From the NCBI RefSeq assembly GCF_014805625.2, contig NW_023998540.1, positions 688,572 to 752,571 of the forward strand: a stretch of DNA of 64,000 nt, written 5' to 3'. Shown in pieces: positions 11,880-23,827 of this stretch. The notes beneath the pieces were generated by a model, which was not told the origin of the DNA, did no database searches, and saw only the letters and a program-made list of their open reading frames with translations. Each line of letters opens with the position of its first letter. The first letter of the stretch is position 1. Made by a program: the position numbers and the translations under genes. Origin of the DNA: Glossina fuscipes. Taxonomy: Eukaryota; Arthropoda; Insecta; Diptera; Glossinidae.

Positions 11880-12216
11880 CTGGAAACCTCATTGAACCGA
11901 TGAAACAGGTCGTATTTACATTTATAGTGACTCAGCTTAATGAAGATAAAGTTCCTTGAGGCGCCACACGATTTGTTAACTTAATTAAGAAGAAAACATT
12001 AAGAATAAATCTAGGCATCCCATCTGATGGTAAGGACCAGCGGCTCCCAACCTAAATTCCTAAGGGCGAACAGCAAGATATGCTTGTGAATGGATTCAAT
12101 TGAATCTACATAACATCTATAGGAAGGGGACCACACAACAGAGCTGAAGTATTGCTCTAACTAAGTGTCAAGGATCCTTAAGCTCTTTCCACCACCTCTT
12201 AATAAGACCTAGCGCG
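11880..12216 (-). pseudogene. Decayed reverse-transcriptase (thumb region) of a non-LTR retrotransposon, family L1
   Basis: Minus-strand translation across shifting frames gives ALGLIKRWWKELKDP, stop, HLVRAIL, then VVWSP and YRCYVDSIESIHKHILLFAL followed by RNLGWEP, and later FFLIKLTNR. The same series occurs in the plus-strand copy at 22464-23207 (DFIKRWSK, SLVRAILE, YVDSVESV, KQFLLFALRNL, FLIKLINRT). This order (IKRW, LVRxILE, WSP, KxFLLFALR) is the post-catalytic region of Jockey-like reverse transcriptases. At least one frameshift and several stops mark it as dead. The palm domain is not visible on the right-hand side, so the copy is truncated or too decayed there. Boundaries are approximate. 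Confidence 0.7.
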
Positions 12217-12709
12217 GACCTAGAAAACAATTATAGTTATAAAAAGTTAAAGGTCTACATATTTGGCTAAGCGCTCGAAAAGATTAAATCCCGTAGAAAA
12301 AAGAAAAAATTTCCCTCGTTTTATACGTTAGTCACGTCATGCTTATTATTTATTGGCTACAATCGTACATTTAAGCTGTACATATACATTAAGCGAAACT
12401 CTTAAAGTTAAAGACTTACATTACGTATCTCTAGAGAAAAGGGTTCCATTTGCAAAGTCAACAATCTCTTAGGATATTTCGTGGATTAAAGTTTACTTAC
12501 GTGCACTTAAGTTTATATATTAAACTATGATATCAATTGGAAAAGCAGACCTCCCGCAGCGTAAAGTGAATTGCATATAATATCGTGGGCTGTCAATCAG
12601 AAAAGCAAGTAGTAAAGGTAAAGTAAATAGTATACGAAATCGTAGGCTTAAAGTGTTCAAAACCAACTAAATTCCAGGTAACTATATATAATACACAAGG
12701 TATGACCTA
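12217..12709. other. Gene-less DNA
   Basis: Nothing recognisable beyond a possible upstream continuation of the RT relic on its left. Confidence 0.5.
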
Positions 12710-12785
12710 ACGCGCAGATATTCGAACCCACGACTACTGAGTCGGCGGTTTTGAATCTTGTCGCTGGGGCTACGCGGTAATTGTT
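12710..12785 (-). repeat. tRNA-like element with clear B box
   Basis: Read on the minus strand it carries an A-box-like GTAGCCCCAGCGACAAGA and a near-perfect B box GGGTTCGAATATC about 45 nt downstream, with a CGACTCAGTAGTCG arm between them. No folded acceptor stem is apparent and the D arm is irregular, so it is a tRNA-derived repeat or tRNA pseudogene and not a working tRNA. It differs from SINE family S elsewhere in the window. Confidence 0.45.
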
Positions 12786-13852
12786 AAATAACACATGCTT
12801 TTCTATAAGTTTCGAGTACGTTTACGCTATCGCAGGATGTTACACTTATTGTAGGAAAGAACGAACTCACGCATATAGAGAGTAGAGCGTCCAAATTTGA
12901 GAAAAAGTGTTAATGTATGTTTGCAAGCAATGCTGACGCTTAGAAAGCGGATTACGTTTACAGCAAAGACTTGCAATAATAAGTAAACAGTGGCCAATGG
13001 TCTTTTTTCTTTTTTTTTAGTTTTCTATAGTAAATAGTTCGCACCATTGTTTGGGAGACAGTGCCAGCGTAACTAAAGTTCCGCGGCCCTAAAACTTACA
13101 GTTAGAGAAAACGCCACGACTTTTCTCCTTCCTTGTACGGATATATATTAAGTAATAACAGTTGGCCGTACTTATGGCTTCAAAGCAAACTATGTTTACA
13201 ATAACAACCAATAAAAAACAGCTAAGTACTATACTACGACTAAATGGGATTTCGTAATATCTTGCGAAAGCTCAAAGGTCAGGCCACCATTAGTTTTTTG
13301 TTTTTGCCACTACTTAAGTAAGCAAAGCCATCTCTGCCGTGTAACGATGAGAGATATTGAAAACAATTTGAGTTGCGGTACAAGTAATGAAAACATGAGT
13401 GTTCGGATAACATAGAACATGCAAGTATCAGACATTAACTGATAACCTTGAAGGTCAATATAATTCATTTTTTGTTCGAATTTTTGGGCTAATTTGGAAA
13501 AGAAGAGAAAACGCCTTTTCAACAATTTATTATTAACGAGATGAAAATGAAAATATATTTAACCGAAAAAGATTTAAATCGATTTCCTGCCGCGTAAAAT
13601 TGAATTTAAAATCAAGTCATTTCAATCAAAATGGTTAATAATTGGAGAAGCTACTGAGATGCATGGTGTTTGGAAGTTTTCTTCTGTTCAGTTCAAAGTT
13701 GCACTGTCTCTTCCACGGAAATTACATGTGGAAAACTAAAAGAAATTTTATTTTATATTTTCTTCTTTTTCTTTTTTTTTTTTCCTCAAATGTTTATGTC
13801 ATTTTTTTCACCCAAGGTACACACAACGTGTGTACGTATGGAGATGCATACC

Positions 13853-13853
13853 C

Positions 13854-13886
<33 letters not shown>
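13853..13886 (+). repeat. (TA)n microsatellite
   Basis: CATATATA... interrupted once by TTTATA; two chance plus-strand frames run through it. Confidence 0.9.
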
Positions 13887-14395
13887 ATGCATATATGTAG
13901 TCATGTAGGTGACAAGATTTACTCAACGCTGTCTAGTAGAACAAGTTGAGAAGAGACGCTAACAAACCGATAACAAGATAAAAATCAACTTTTGAGAAAA
14001 GCAAAAAAAAAAAAAAAAACGAAAAAAAAAGGGAATGAAGAAAACTTTATTCAGAATCTTTCAACAAAAGCCCATAAAAATGCTTATACTTATTTGAAAA
14101 AGAATCTTTTCAGACCAACATCAGCACATCACGAAAAAATTACATAATTTTTTTTGAAAAAGAAAATTGTTAAGTTTTGCCTATATACATATATATGTGT
14201 TCATGCAAGAGTGTATGCGCGTGTGTATGCATGAGTGTGTATGTTTATGCACAGCTTGGCTTCATACCTGCATGCATAACTTTATGTTCTCTAAACGTGC
14301 TACACATACAAATTTCCAACTTAATGGAGAGTAAACTCACATGATTTCCACTTTGTGTGCACAAGAAGTTTAAATAAATATAATACATTAAGTTA

Positions 14396-14441
14396 TTGTT
14401 GGTGTTGATGTTGATGTTGGTGTTGGTGTTGGTGTTGGTGG
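14396..14441 (+). repeat. (GGTGTT/GATGTT)n hexanucleotide repeat
   Basis: About seven units of GTTGGT/GTTGAT; the minus-strand (asparagine-threonine)n frame over it is an artefact. Confidence 0.9.
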
Positions 14442-14668
14442 ATTCTTCGCAATTTTCCTTTTTCTTGATGCACAAAAGTTAAATAAACTTGTGAATTTCT
14501 ACCGTTTCTGGCAGACTTTCTGTCAGTCATTCGTATGCTTCTGCAAAATTACTATGATATGTTGCGTTTGTATCTTCGCAAAATTCGTATGTTCCTTACA
14601 AATGCTGATGTTTGGCGGCAAGTGCTTTGTCTATGTCAAGAGAACTGTCTCTGTTTGACTCAAATCCA

Positions 14669-14694
14669 AATATATATATATATATATATATATA
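14669..14694 (+). repeat. (TA)n microsatellite
   Basis: Uninterrupted TA dinucleotides. Confidence 0.9.
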
Positions 14695-16619
14695 GAACAG
14701 AAAAATCACGCATCACACACAAAAGTTAGTAAACTAGCGCATCCACCAACAACACAAAAGAAAAAAACTCTGGAACATTTTATAAAGTCAGCTTGAAATT
14801 TTCCGGTATTTCTCCTCACATATTGCTTCGTAAGAGTTTCTCAAAAAAAAAAAAAAAAGTTGCATTTTTTTTTTTTTTTTTTTCTTTTTTTTGAATAAAG
14901 GTATGTAAGTACTAATATTAATTTTAAGCTTTTGATAAACTTTGATAGACAAATTTTGCCGTAAAATACATGATCGTTTAAGTCAATGAGGAAACCATAA
15001 ATTATAATTTATAGGATCCTAACCTTGAGGTATGTCGGCCGCATTGTTATACCTGACGCCACTTGCACTCTGGCATGAAAAATTTTTAAGAAAGAATAAG
15101 TTCAAAATTTAAAAAAAAAAAAATGCTGCATTATCTTCGCTTCTCTACGTTCTTTCAAGATTCTTAACGCTACCAAAAACTATTTTGCTAATAAGATGAA
15201 ACTAAGCAGATACCATAAAGATACGGGTAGTCTTTGATTGATATTTGGTACGCCTGTTACGACTAGGAATTTCCGACTTGACCCCACGAAGGCAGTTGTT
15301 TCTTGAAACAAATTACTGCGATGCAATGCAACAACCAGGAATAAGAGTCAGTCAGTCATACGAAAACGTTTACATTTGAAAACTCCCATACCATAAAACA
15401 GGCAAGCTGTGTATGTGTGTAAAGTGTTAAAATGTAGGATTTAATCGACGGCATATGAGCGAGCAAGACATAGCATCTCATTGGTCGATGGTGAGAGAAG
15501 AATAAATACAAATGATATTGGATCACCGTCGGTTAGGTAACGAAGATGGCTACCTCGATCAAATATCAAAGGCTGCATTTCGCGTATTAATTGAAATTTT
15601 TGACGGCGGATTTCTGCACAGCGGATGGATATGAGGCCGCGTGGGTTTTTCATTAACGAACACAAACCAGTCACCACGAACATCGGGCTAAAAAATCATT
15701 AAAACATTAATTATAGGGAAAAGAAATGGTCACATCTGCCGGAAAGGTCCATAACAGCAAGGTTTTTTTTTTTGTGATATGAACTAGGTAACGTTCATTG
15801 ATTGTCAAACAGTTAAGCCAATCAAAGGCGAATATTAGATGAATTTTCAAATTATACGAAAAAATGTCACCGTGTTATCGCCTTTAGAAAAGAAAGTATT
15901 ATTTCATCAAGACCAATAACAGCAAAATAATGTTCCAATTGCCCTCCTATTCGGCAAATTTAGTTAACTCGCACTATTTTCTTATTGCAAACTTGAACAA
16001 ATATCTTGACACATAAAACAAAGTTTAACCAATAATAAAGAGATCTACGACCATTACTATCGCAGGTATTGAACATAGCTGGGTAAACTGAAAAAACGAA
16101 CTTTTTCCTTCAAATATTTTGCGTTTGTCGTGCCAAATTGGAAACCTTTCAGACTAACATAGTACATGCAAAGCTTTGTCTTTGTGGTTTACAATTATGC
16201 AGTAATTGCTTAAGATTGTTATTTTGCTACCAAAAGATAATTTTCTCTTCAAATACTTTACAGAAAATCGCAGAAGTCTATATTACCCAAACCCGATGTT
16301 TCATACCACAACCGCAGCCGCTTGCAACAACTGCCAATCGTTTAGCGTTAACATTAATGTGACTATTAGCATTCGGTAGAGTCGCTTCTATGAATTCAAT
16401 TTTATGCTTTGATTCATATGACTAGCTTTTGAAATTAGCGACGCATATCCACATACACCACTTACGCTATACACACCGTACATACTATATAGAAAACATA
16501 CGCGTCGTAGAATGCTTGTTTATCAACAATAGCTGTATAGCTATGTTTGCCTTTATAAACCCATGGCATTCGTATAGATATGTGTATGAGTTATTTTATA
16601 CGATAACAATACGAATATG

Positions 16620-16655
16620 TAGGCAGGCAGGCAGGCAGGCAGTCAGGTAGGTAGG
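16620..16655 (+). repeat. (GGCA)n tetranucleotide repeat
   Basis: Five GGCA units followed by GTCAGGTAGGTAGGCA variants. Confidence 0.9.
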
Positions 16656-17785
16656 CAAATATAGCTATATTTATGTATATATATATATATTTATATATAG
16701 ATAGATATGCCATTAATGTAAAATAAGACGGATTCACAGACCATAAATTTCTACCCGGGCAAACGACTGAACGGAAAGCCATACGTTTCATCGAAATTGC
16801 CCCCTCATCGTCCCGCCATCTATGCCGTTATGCTTTCAATACATATAAATTAGTATTAATATGTTATATATTATATTTGCTGGCTTGTTTGTGTCTTTGA
16901 GTTTTATTGAATTGTTGGAAAAACGTAACATAGCAATTGGAAATGTTGTTCTTGTTATCATATTTTATGCTACGTCCTTGATAATTTGCAAAATAAATGC
17001 GATATGATTGTCAATATTTATCGATAAATGTCTGTAAATTATTACTCTTTTCTTATTCTGCCTTCAACGATTATGGTTTCCAAGCATTTCGTATTTATGT
17101 CAGTATTTGTGGCCTTCAGCCGGTCAGCTGCTTGCACGAAAATTATTTTAAAAAAAGAAAAAAAAAAAAAAAAAGAGAAAATCGAATCACTTTTTATGCT
17201 TTTAATAATTCATAAACATGTATTGCTTTTATATTCGTTACATTCTAGTAAATTTCTTGGAAAAATAACCATTTCCAGGTCGATATCTTTCTTATAAATT
17301 AAAATAATATAATGGCGATAGAAACGTTTCGAGGAAAATTTCTAAAACAGGATATAATAATAATTTGTCATAATTCAGTCTACATCATTATTCGCAATTA
17401 CATAAACTCAATAATTATCAAGGATTATTAAAATACCTTTAAAAAGTGAAATAAAATAGAAAGTAATTAAAATAAAAATCGATTTTTCAAATGAATTTCA
17501 ATAACAATTTTTGCGTCATCTGTCAAAGCTATATTTATTATTATGTTCCGGATAAGAATTTGTTCTTGCTTTTGTAAGTTAACGTATTTTTCGTTTTCAT
17601 TGCAATTTTTATCCGAAAAATGAAAAGATAGACATATAGTTGCGATCGAAGCTTACATCTTTTTAGATCAGCCTGCCATCCATCGCTGGGACACTTACGA
17701 TAGAAGAAACTTTAGGCGCAAGGCTGAAGTTCGCCATAAATGATTATAATCAATAACCACAGAACAGATTCGAAAATATATTCGC

Positions 17786-17885
17786 TTGATTGGCCGAATA
17801 GCCGCTAGTCTTAGATGCTCGTGCAGAACCTATTTTTCTCGATCAATTAACAATAATCATAATAATAAATTCGAAAACAAAAGTT
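17786..17885 (+). repeat. SINE family S, 3'-half-like copy
   Basis: Reads GATTGGCCGAATAGCCGCTA then GTCTTAGATGCTCGTGC and ends in an AATAAT-rich tail. The copy at 52513 has GATAGCCTTAGATGCTAGTG in the same position and the same AAT-rich tail. The tRNA-like head is reduced to GGCCGAATAG here. Confidence 0.4.
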
Positions 17886-18439
17886 TTCACGGGTGTGTAT
17901 TACTTACGGTTTAATGATGCAAATTGGACTAAAACTTAAGAAGATCATTTATAATGATAATTGAAAATTTCAGCGAAACTACGATATTGGCGTGAGCATG
18001 AATTTGCAAAATATGTTTGCTTGGGAAATGCAGAGCCATCAGACACGCGCCGCTTAAAAAATTTTATATTTGGAGCCACGAAATATTGTAAGGCTTCTCT
18101 TTAAAAAAAAAAAAAAAACAAACATCTTTGACCTAAGATTATTAAAAAAAAGGGGAAGCTCTGCTCAGCAATTTTTTATTCTCTATTATAAATTGAAGTG
18201 AATTGAATAACATCTTTGCTTCCACAAAGTTGTATTCAAAAGAAAAAGAAAGACGCCTTCCATGAATTGATTTTCGTAGTGAGTTTTATTAAGTCATCGA
18301 AAAACCCTTATGCTGCAATACATGCGGCAAAATTAAATTACCTTACTTTCAATACAAAATAAATTTTGAAGTCTCCTGTACATGTGGATGGCAAACTTAT
18401 AGAAGCACTTGCGAAAAAAGAAAACAAACTTGTTCGGTC
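17886..18439. other. Gene-less DNA
   Basis: Nothing recognisable apart from a poly-A tract at about 18103. Confidence 0.5.
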
Positions 18440-18545
18440 AACATGGGTCTTAATTAATAAATGTTGTCCCAGTTTTTCTCAATAAATGCCATTTTCAAGT
18501 GAAAAAATGATCAGAATACACATAAACACTTGCTACTTAGTATTC
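18440..18545 (+). mobile_element. Mariner-like element, 3'-end fragment
   Basis: TTTTTCTCAATAAATGCCAT and TTTCAAGTGAAAAAATGATC, followed by CAGAATAC and CTTGCTACTTAG, match position by position the 3' end of the mariner pseudogene at 36925-37555 (TTTTTCTCAATAAATCCCAT, TTTCAACTGAAAACATGAGC, then CAGAATC and TATTACTTA). TTAATTAAT precedes both. No coding part is recognisable to its left. Confidence 0.6.
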
Positions 18546-21500
18546 CGACTCCTATTCTGCATGAATTTCACCTATGGCGTATGAGTGACATGAAATGAAG
18601 AGAGCTTAATGCATACGTACACGAAGTCTATTATAAGTTGCTGTTGCTTAAAATAAAGTTTACTATTTTAATATTATTCGTTCCTATAATAGTAATAGTT
18701 AACATTTAATAATGTATAATAAATAACTGATAATAATTAATAATGGTTAATATATGTAAAGCTCGAAAATGTAATTTTTCCTATACGCTGTACTTCTTAG
18801 TTCAGTCCGACAAATCAAAAAAACAAAAAAAAAAAAATTAAGCTTTCGCGACTTCTTTCTATGCGACAGAGTAACTGAAGAGTGAAGTGATACAATGCTC
18901 CTCAACAATATATAGCAATCAATAAGTCCCAGTCCCACAGGAAAAACATTTTGTCTAACTTCCGTCTAAGGTATTATTGACCGATATATTTGTTCTTAGC
19001 TTTGCATATAAAAGCCAATGGCGGTGTGTTAGCGTGCGAACAATTATATATACACTAATTTAACAAACAATTCACCTTGGGAAAGTACTTAATTATCCTG
19101 ATCGTAAGAATGATAACACGTTAAAGAGCGGTCCCTAGGAAGGCTGGGTAAATTTTCGACGAACGATTTGAAGACATATATGGCGTAGCATATATTCATT
19201 CTCACTGCGTGTTCAAAACAACAAATTTTGAAAATTACTTAAAAATTCTACATTGGTTTTGCATCGAATATTCGATTCCCCGTAATTTTGAACTATTTAT
19301 TATAATAGAAATTTTAAAGCAATTTATTCATTGGATGTGAGGGTGAAACGATCGATTAGAACTCTATCATTAAATTAATCTTTAACTGATTTCAGGACTT
19401 AGTTGGACCAAGTTTAAGTTCAACGTCGTTTGATTCGCCGTTCAGTTCAGTTACAGTTCACGATGTTGGCGGAGCAAAGAGAAGACTAATGAATGGGCCA
19501 ATAAATTTAGAATTTTTTAAAATTCTTTCCCCTTAAAAAAAAGTAAGTGAAACGCTTGATCATTAAATTTTTCGGAAACTTTCCCTTAACTTTTACTCCC
19601 GATATGTTTTGTTTTTTTTTTTTTTTTTTAAATTCTTTAATAAGTTTTCTTTCCTGATATTATTTTCACGCATAATAGTTTTATAAAAAATGAAAAGTAG
19701 TGAAAAAAAGGGGAAGACGCTTGTATATACCATTCTCGTATATACCATTATGTAGTTCAGTAAGTGAATGCAATAATTTTGTTTTAAATTTTCTATGCTT
19801 AAGCAGATAGGAGAAAAGACTAAACTGTTAAATATTAAATCAAACTGAAAAGTGCTTTCAATTTGTATTCGCCCTTTATGCAAAATAAGGTGTTTATTAT
19901 ATGAAATTATCATAATAAATACATAGACTAGAAAGCAGTTAACCTAAAAATGCGGTTTACGTTGTTGTTGTTCTGCTTTACCTCAAAAAGAAAATCATCG
20001 TAAAACAAAAACACCGCATCGAAAAAACAAGCCAGAAGGAGAGAGGATTTTCTATGCCACTACCACACAGTATACACAGTATAAGTTTCTTGCTCAACTC
20101 AATGCTATAGAATTTCTGTCTCCCTTCTTCTCGAGTCGATATATCTGTCTATTTTTCATTTCGTTTGTCCTGTTTTCCACCGCAAAAAAATATTAAAACC
20201 GAAAATTACAGTCTTTCGCCGAATATTCTCTTTTTAAACTTTTCTTTTTCATATTTCCGTGTTGAATTTTACCTTATTTCCGGTTATAATCATTATGAGC
20301 TTTCTTTTTTATGTTTGTGTTTTTATATTTTTTGTATTTTTCACATATATATATATATTTTTTTTTTTGCTTTTTGTTTTGCTGTATGCGTCAAAAAAAC
20401 AAACAGTATCCGTTTAATGTGTTCATTTTGCCGTACCTTTTATGCACTTAGCATTTCGGTGTATTTAAGAGGCACAAAAAAAAAAAGCAAACAAAACGGA
20501 AAATTCACATTTTATTTCTTCTTCTTTATAAAGGCATTTGTAGCCTTGACTGTGATATTTTCCTGAAGATATGTGCATACATAATATGCACGTACATAAA
20601 ATATTTGCATATTTCTGTCATCGTCATCGTTATTATTGCCATCGTCGTATTTTCTTCTAGGTGTTCTTTCAATTTGATTCACCAGTAAAAATTGTTTTCT
20701 TTTTTTTTTCGCTCTCCTCCTTCTTTTTCACCTTCGCCGTAACAGCTATTGAGATCCTGTGGTGGTATACCTATTACTGTGGCTCATTGTGACTTGACTT
20801 ATACAGAAATTCACATAATGTGTTTACATGTATAACGTATTCATTTTCTTCTTCTTTCTCTTTATATGTTTATAATTATTGTTGCTGTTGTTGTTGTTGC
20901 TGTGTATATATGCAATATTTGTCATTATCGTTTTTATGTATGAGTGAACATTGGTGTGCACATATGCACTTAAATCGTTATGTTTATATCATTATTATGA
21001 CCATTATTACAACAGGATATGTAACGTTACACTCATACACAATTAAATTTTCCACGTTCATAATGTTTTATAGCTATTAGTGTGACATAAATATATACAA
21101 TTCACATCTGTGTACATCCAGTACGAAGTACTTACTAAAATATAAAAATATATATATTTTCATGCAGAAAAATAATATGATAAATAAAATCAGAATTTTT
21201 ATTTCTTCTTTTTTTTAAAGAATCTAACTACAATTTATGGCGTACAAATATTTCTTAGTAACAATAGATAGTAAAAGCAATTCAGATTTTTCTGACTTTA
21301 CGACTTTTGTCGTATGGTTGCTTGCGTAAATCTGGGTTGAAGTTTTTTTTCTTTTTGTTCATGGAGCTCTTTAAATTATTTTTATATCCAGCACCGAAAC
21401 ATGACGAGCATATTTGTTTAGTTAAAATGTTTGTAACAAGCAGAGAAAGGCCAAAAGTTATAAACATATTTGATTAGCATTAAATTCTGATATGATTTAA

Positions 21501-21800
21501 CCAGTTATCGGTGCCCCACGTCTTTGGAAAATGCGCATAGAAATTGTGTCGCAAAAATGTAGTGCTGACCAGTATAGTCGTCATATACGGGGTGTGTCTA
21601 ATTAGGTTGTAATGAAAGATGACAAAATGCCAAAATGACATATTCAGAATTATTATAAAATTTTACGAAGAAGTCCGACATGGACGGATGGACGAATCAT
21701 AACGTACATATTCGTGATAATACAAATTGTATTATTTTCATTACGTACATAATCGTCATACGCAGTTAACTGGTTAAACATATTTGGCCGCCCGTCTGTC
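18546..21800. other. Gene-less A+T-rich DNA
   Basis: No gene. Contains poly-T (19612, 20360, 20700), TA runs (20345, 21145) and GTT/GCT triplets at 20880-20905. Frames at 19593-19913 and 20165-20566 are phenylalanine/tyrosine/lysine-rich products of these tracts. Confidence 0.6.
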
Positions 21801-21965
21801 TGGTATAAGCATTCCCCTGGTCATGTATATAAAGCTATCGACTTCAAATTTGGCAGATCGTTGCACGCAAGTTCGTATTGAGAATGAGCTAAATCGCTTC
21901 ATGGACACGCCTACGATAACACTACTCGCAAACTATAACAGATAAATTCATAAAAATTTTGCACA
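21801..21965 (+). repeat. Dispersed repeat R2, copy 1
   Basis: Contains CTATCGACTTCAAATTTGGC followed by AGA..TTGC..CGCAAGTTCGTATTGAGAATG and AAAT. The copy at 61759-61900 has ATATCGACTTCAAATTTGGT, GCAGGTTGGTATCGAAAATG and AAAT at equivalent spacing, and both are preceded by TCTGTCTG-like runs and CCTGGTC. Class unknown. Confidence 0.65.
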
Positions 21966-22094
21966 GTGGCGATGCTATAGCAACCGCTCAAAAATGGAAA
22001 AAATCTGTCAAGTATATCCAATATTATGAGTGTCAAAAAATTTATTACTTTTTTTTTTTTTTAAGACCTTTACAACGTCTAGAAGCAAGCGTTA

Positions 22095-22463
22095 ATGAAC
22101 GTGTACGTAAAATGTGTACATTCTTTGCGAACACGTAAACATGCACCTCTGCGTTGGAGAGTGGAAAATTTCGATCACAGCTTAGTACATATTTCAATTC
22201 TAATACAAAGGATATATGCAATGGATATCTTAACGAGTATACATATGTTAGAAGATGACGAACAAGACGTACGGAGTCTACCCACTATGCCTTTTGCAAT
22301 TCTATGGTTACAAAACAATAGACAGATATTTTTATATCCACTGGATGAGCCGGAGTTATACGCATTTTGTTACTTAAATTGTTTGAACGAATTGTTGCTC
22401 AGCAAATGGCTTTCGCTATCAAATCCTCTATTTTTCCATTTCAACATGATTTACTAAAAGGAG
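22095..22463 (+). other. Open frame continuous with the downstream RT relic
   Basis: A 120-codon frame ends at a TAA at 22455-22457 that is in phase with the reverse-transcriptase relic beginning two codons later (KEDVRQRS...). It may be the decayed upstream palm part of the same ORF2, but no RT domain 1-4 motif is clear. Its middle (LEDDEQDVRSL) does not resemble RT, so a different origin or chance is possible. Confidence 0.3.
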
Positions 22464-23207
22464 GATGTCCGTCAACGTAGCCATTACGAACCTTTACTTT
22501 TTATCTTATACAACAATGGTTTGACTTCGGTGATTAATTCTAGCTATATCTTAATGTAGGCTTACGATGTTAAACTGTTTTCTTCGTTTTCTTTGAAGTC
22601 GTTCTCGTATCTCCTTTAATCTGAATCTGACTTAAAAAAAATTTTAGGAAGCTTTCATTATCAAAGAAGGCTCTATTCACTACTGATTATTTCCTTAAAT
22701 CACAAAAATTGGAAATATACATCCGTTCATGGAACTATTGGTTTTATGCGACTATAAGATTCGTTTTAATTTGCGCATTGATCTCTCTCTACAAATAAAG
22801 CTAAGTTCATTGTTGATTTTATTAAACGCTGGTCGAAGTAGGTTGACGAGCTTTACGTTGCAAAAAGACTGCACATGAGCTTAGTGAGAGCAATACTTGA
22901 AAATGTGTTCGTTGTGTGATCCCCTTTCTATAGGCGCTATGTAGATTCAGTAGAATCCGTTTAAAAGCAATTCCTGCTCTTTGCTCTTAGGAACTTGGTC
23001 TGGTACGCGCTTGTCTCCTTGCCTGCTTACGAAAACAGATTGCTTTTGCTAGCCTTGCCGTCATTTGAACAATGTAGATTTATCATCGGTGTTTCCTTCT
23101 TAATTAAGTTAATAAATCGCACTCTCGATCCGCCGACATTATTTGGGGAGATAAACATTAGTGTCCCGAACTGTTTCTTTTGGGAACGTTACTTTTTTAA
23201 AGCTTAG
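22464..23207 (+). pseudogene. Decayed reverse transcriptase of a non-LTR retrotransposon, family L1
   Basis: One phase gives DVRQRSHYEPLLFILYNNGL then TSVINSSYILM, stop, AYDVKLF. This is a mutated GVPQGSxLGPLLFxLxxNDL (RT domain 4-5) followed by the catalytic YADD box, in which the Tyr codon is now TAG and the first Asp is Tyr. Further on come FIKRWSK, LYVAKRLHMSLVRAILE, VV-stop-SPFYRRYVDSVESV, KQFLLFALRNL and LPSFEQ...FLIKLINRT...INISVPN. These are the thumb and C-terminal region of Jockey-like RTs. Several stops and at least two frameshifts show it is dead. The family also occurs at 11880-12216 on the other strand. Confidence 0.85.
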
Positions 23208-23686
23208 TCAATGTAGATATAATTACGGGCTTTTCAATCCATTTACAGTCGTTTGCAAAAAACTACATAATATCTATAGTTTTCATCTCAAAAACGGACT
23301 CAACCCTTTTTTTTTTTCTTTTTCCTTCTATCTTTATTTATACATGAATTTTGTTCTTTCTTTTATCATATTTCTTCTTCATTTTTCTTTAAACACATTT
23401 TGATCGTTATTGATAACAGTTAGCATAAAATTTATTTGTAAGAGCGATTTAAATTTGCCTGTTAATTTATGTTAGCTGAATTTCATGTGTAAATAAAATA
23501 AATAAATAATTAACATTAAATATGTGCACAGAACTCAACAAAACATCGCTATAGTTCGTTAAAAGCCTGGTTGGTTGTGCGAGATAAGCTTCAGCATATA
23601 TTCCTGACAAACTCGTGAAAGCATTCCAAGTCTATATATTCGTTAATTTGTGTTTCCCACCATTGCCTGTTATTGCAACTCTCAAA
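23208..23686. other. Gene-less DNA
   Basis: Includes a pyrimidine-rich stretch at 23305-23395 and an ATAAATAA run near 23500; nothing recognisable. Confidence 0.5.
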
Positions 23687-23827
23687 ATGGTAGGAATAGC
23701 TCAGCTTTAACACATGTTTTCCACATTTTTAAACTATGTATTTTAGGAGCTGAAAATATCGTCATGTTCGATAACGGCAACCAAAGGACCTGTAAGTCGA
23801 TTAAGGAAGTATCTGTTGCGAATTAAG
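23687..23827 (+). CDS. Candidate mini-exon pair with 57-nt intron
   Basis: CTCAAAATG at 23681-23689 is followed directly by GTAGGA; the next strong acceptor TATTTTAG ends at 23746, which defines a 57-nt GT-AG intron, the commonest short-intron size in flies. Joined across it, the frame reads M then ELKISSCSITATKGPVSRLR plus KYLLRIK, 27 codons open to an AAG|GTAAGG donor at 23827/23828. If that donor is not used, the frame stops five codons later. No family is recognised and no further exon was found, so this may be coincidence. Confidence 0.15.

Larger units (their letters stand above)
12786..17785. other. Gene-less DNA rich in simple repeats
   Basis: No supportable gene. It contains TA-rich, GTT-rich and GGCA-type microsatellites and poly-A/T tracts (13766, 14006, 14860-14890, 15110, 17156). 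A minus-strand 80-codon frame at 15441-15683 lies in a locally G+C-richer patch and is not low-complexity, but shows no recognisable domain. Confidence 0.55.

Noticed and set aside
20165..20566. 133-codon plus-strand frame, Phe/Tyr/Ile-rich
   Set aside because: Driven by T-rich tracts and TA repeats; hydrophobicity is a composition effect, not a membrane protein.
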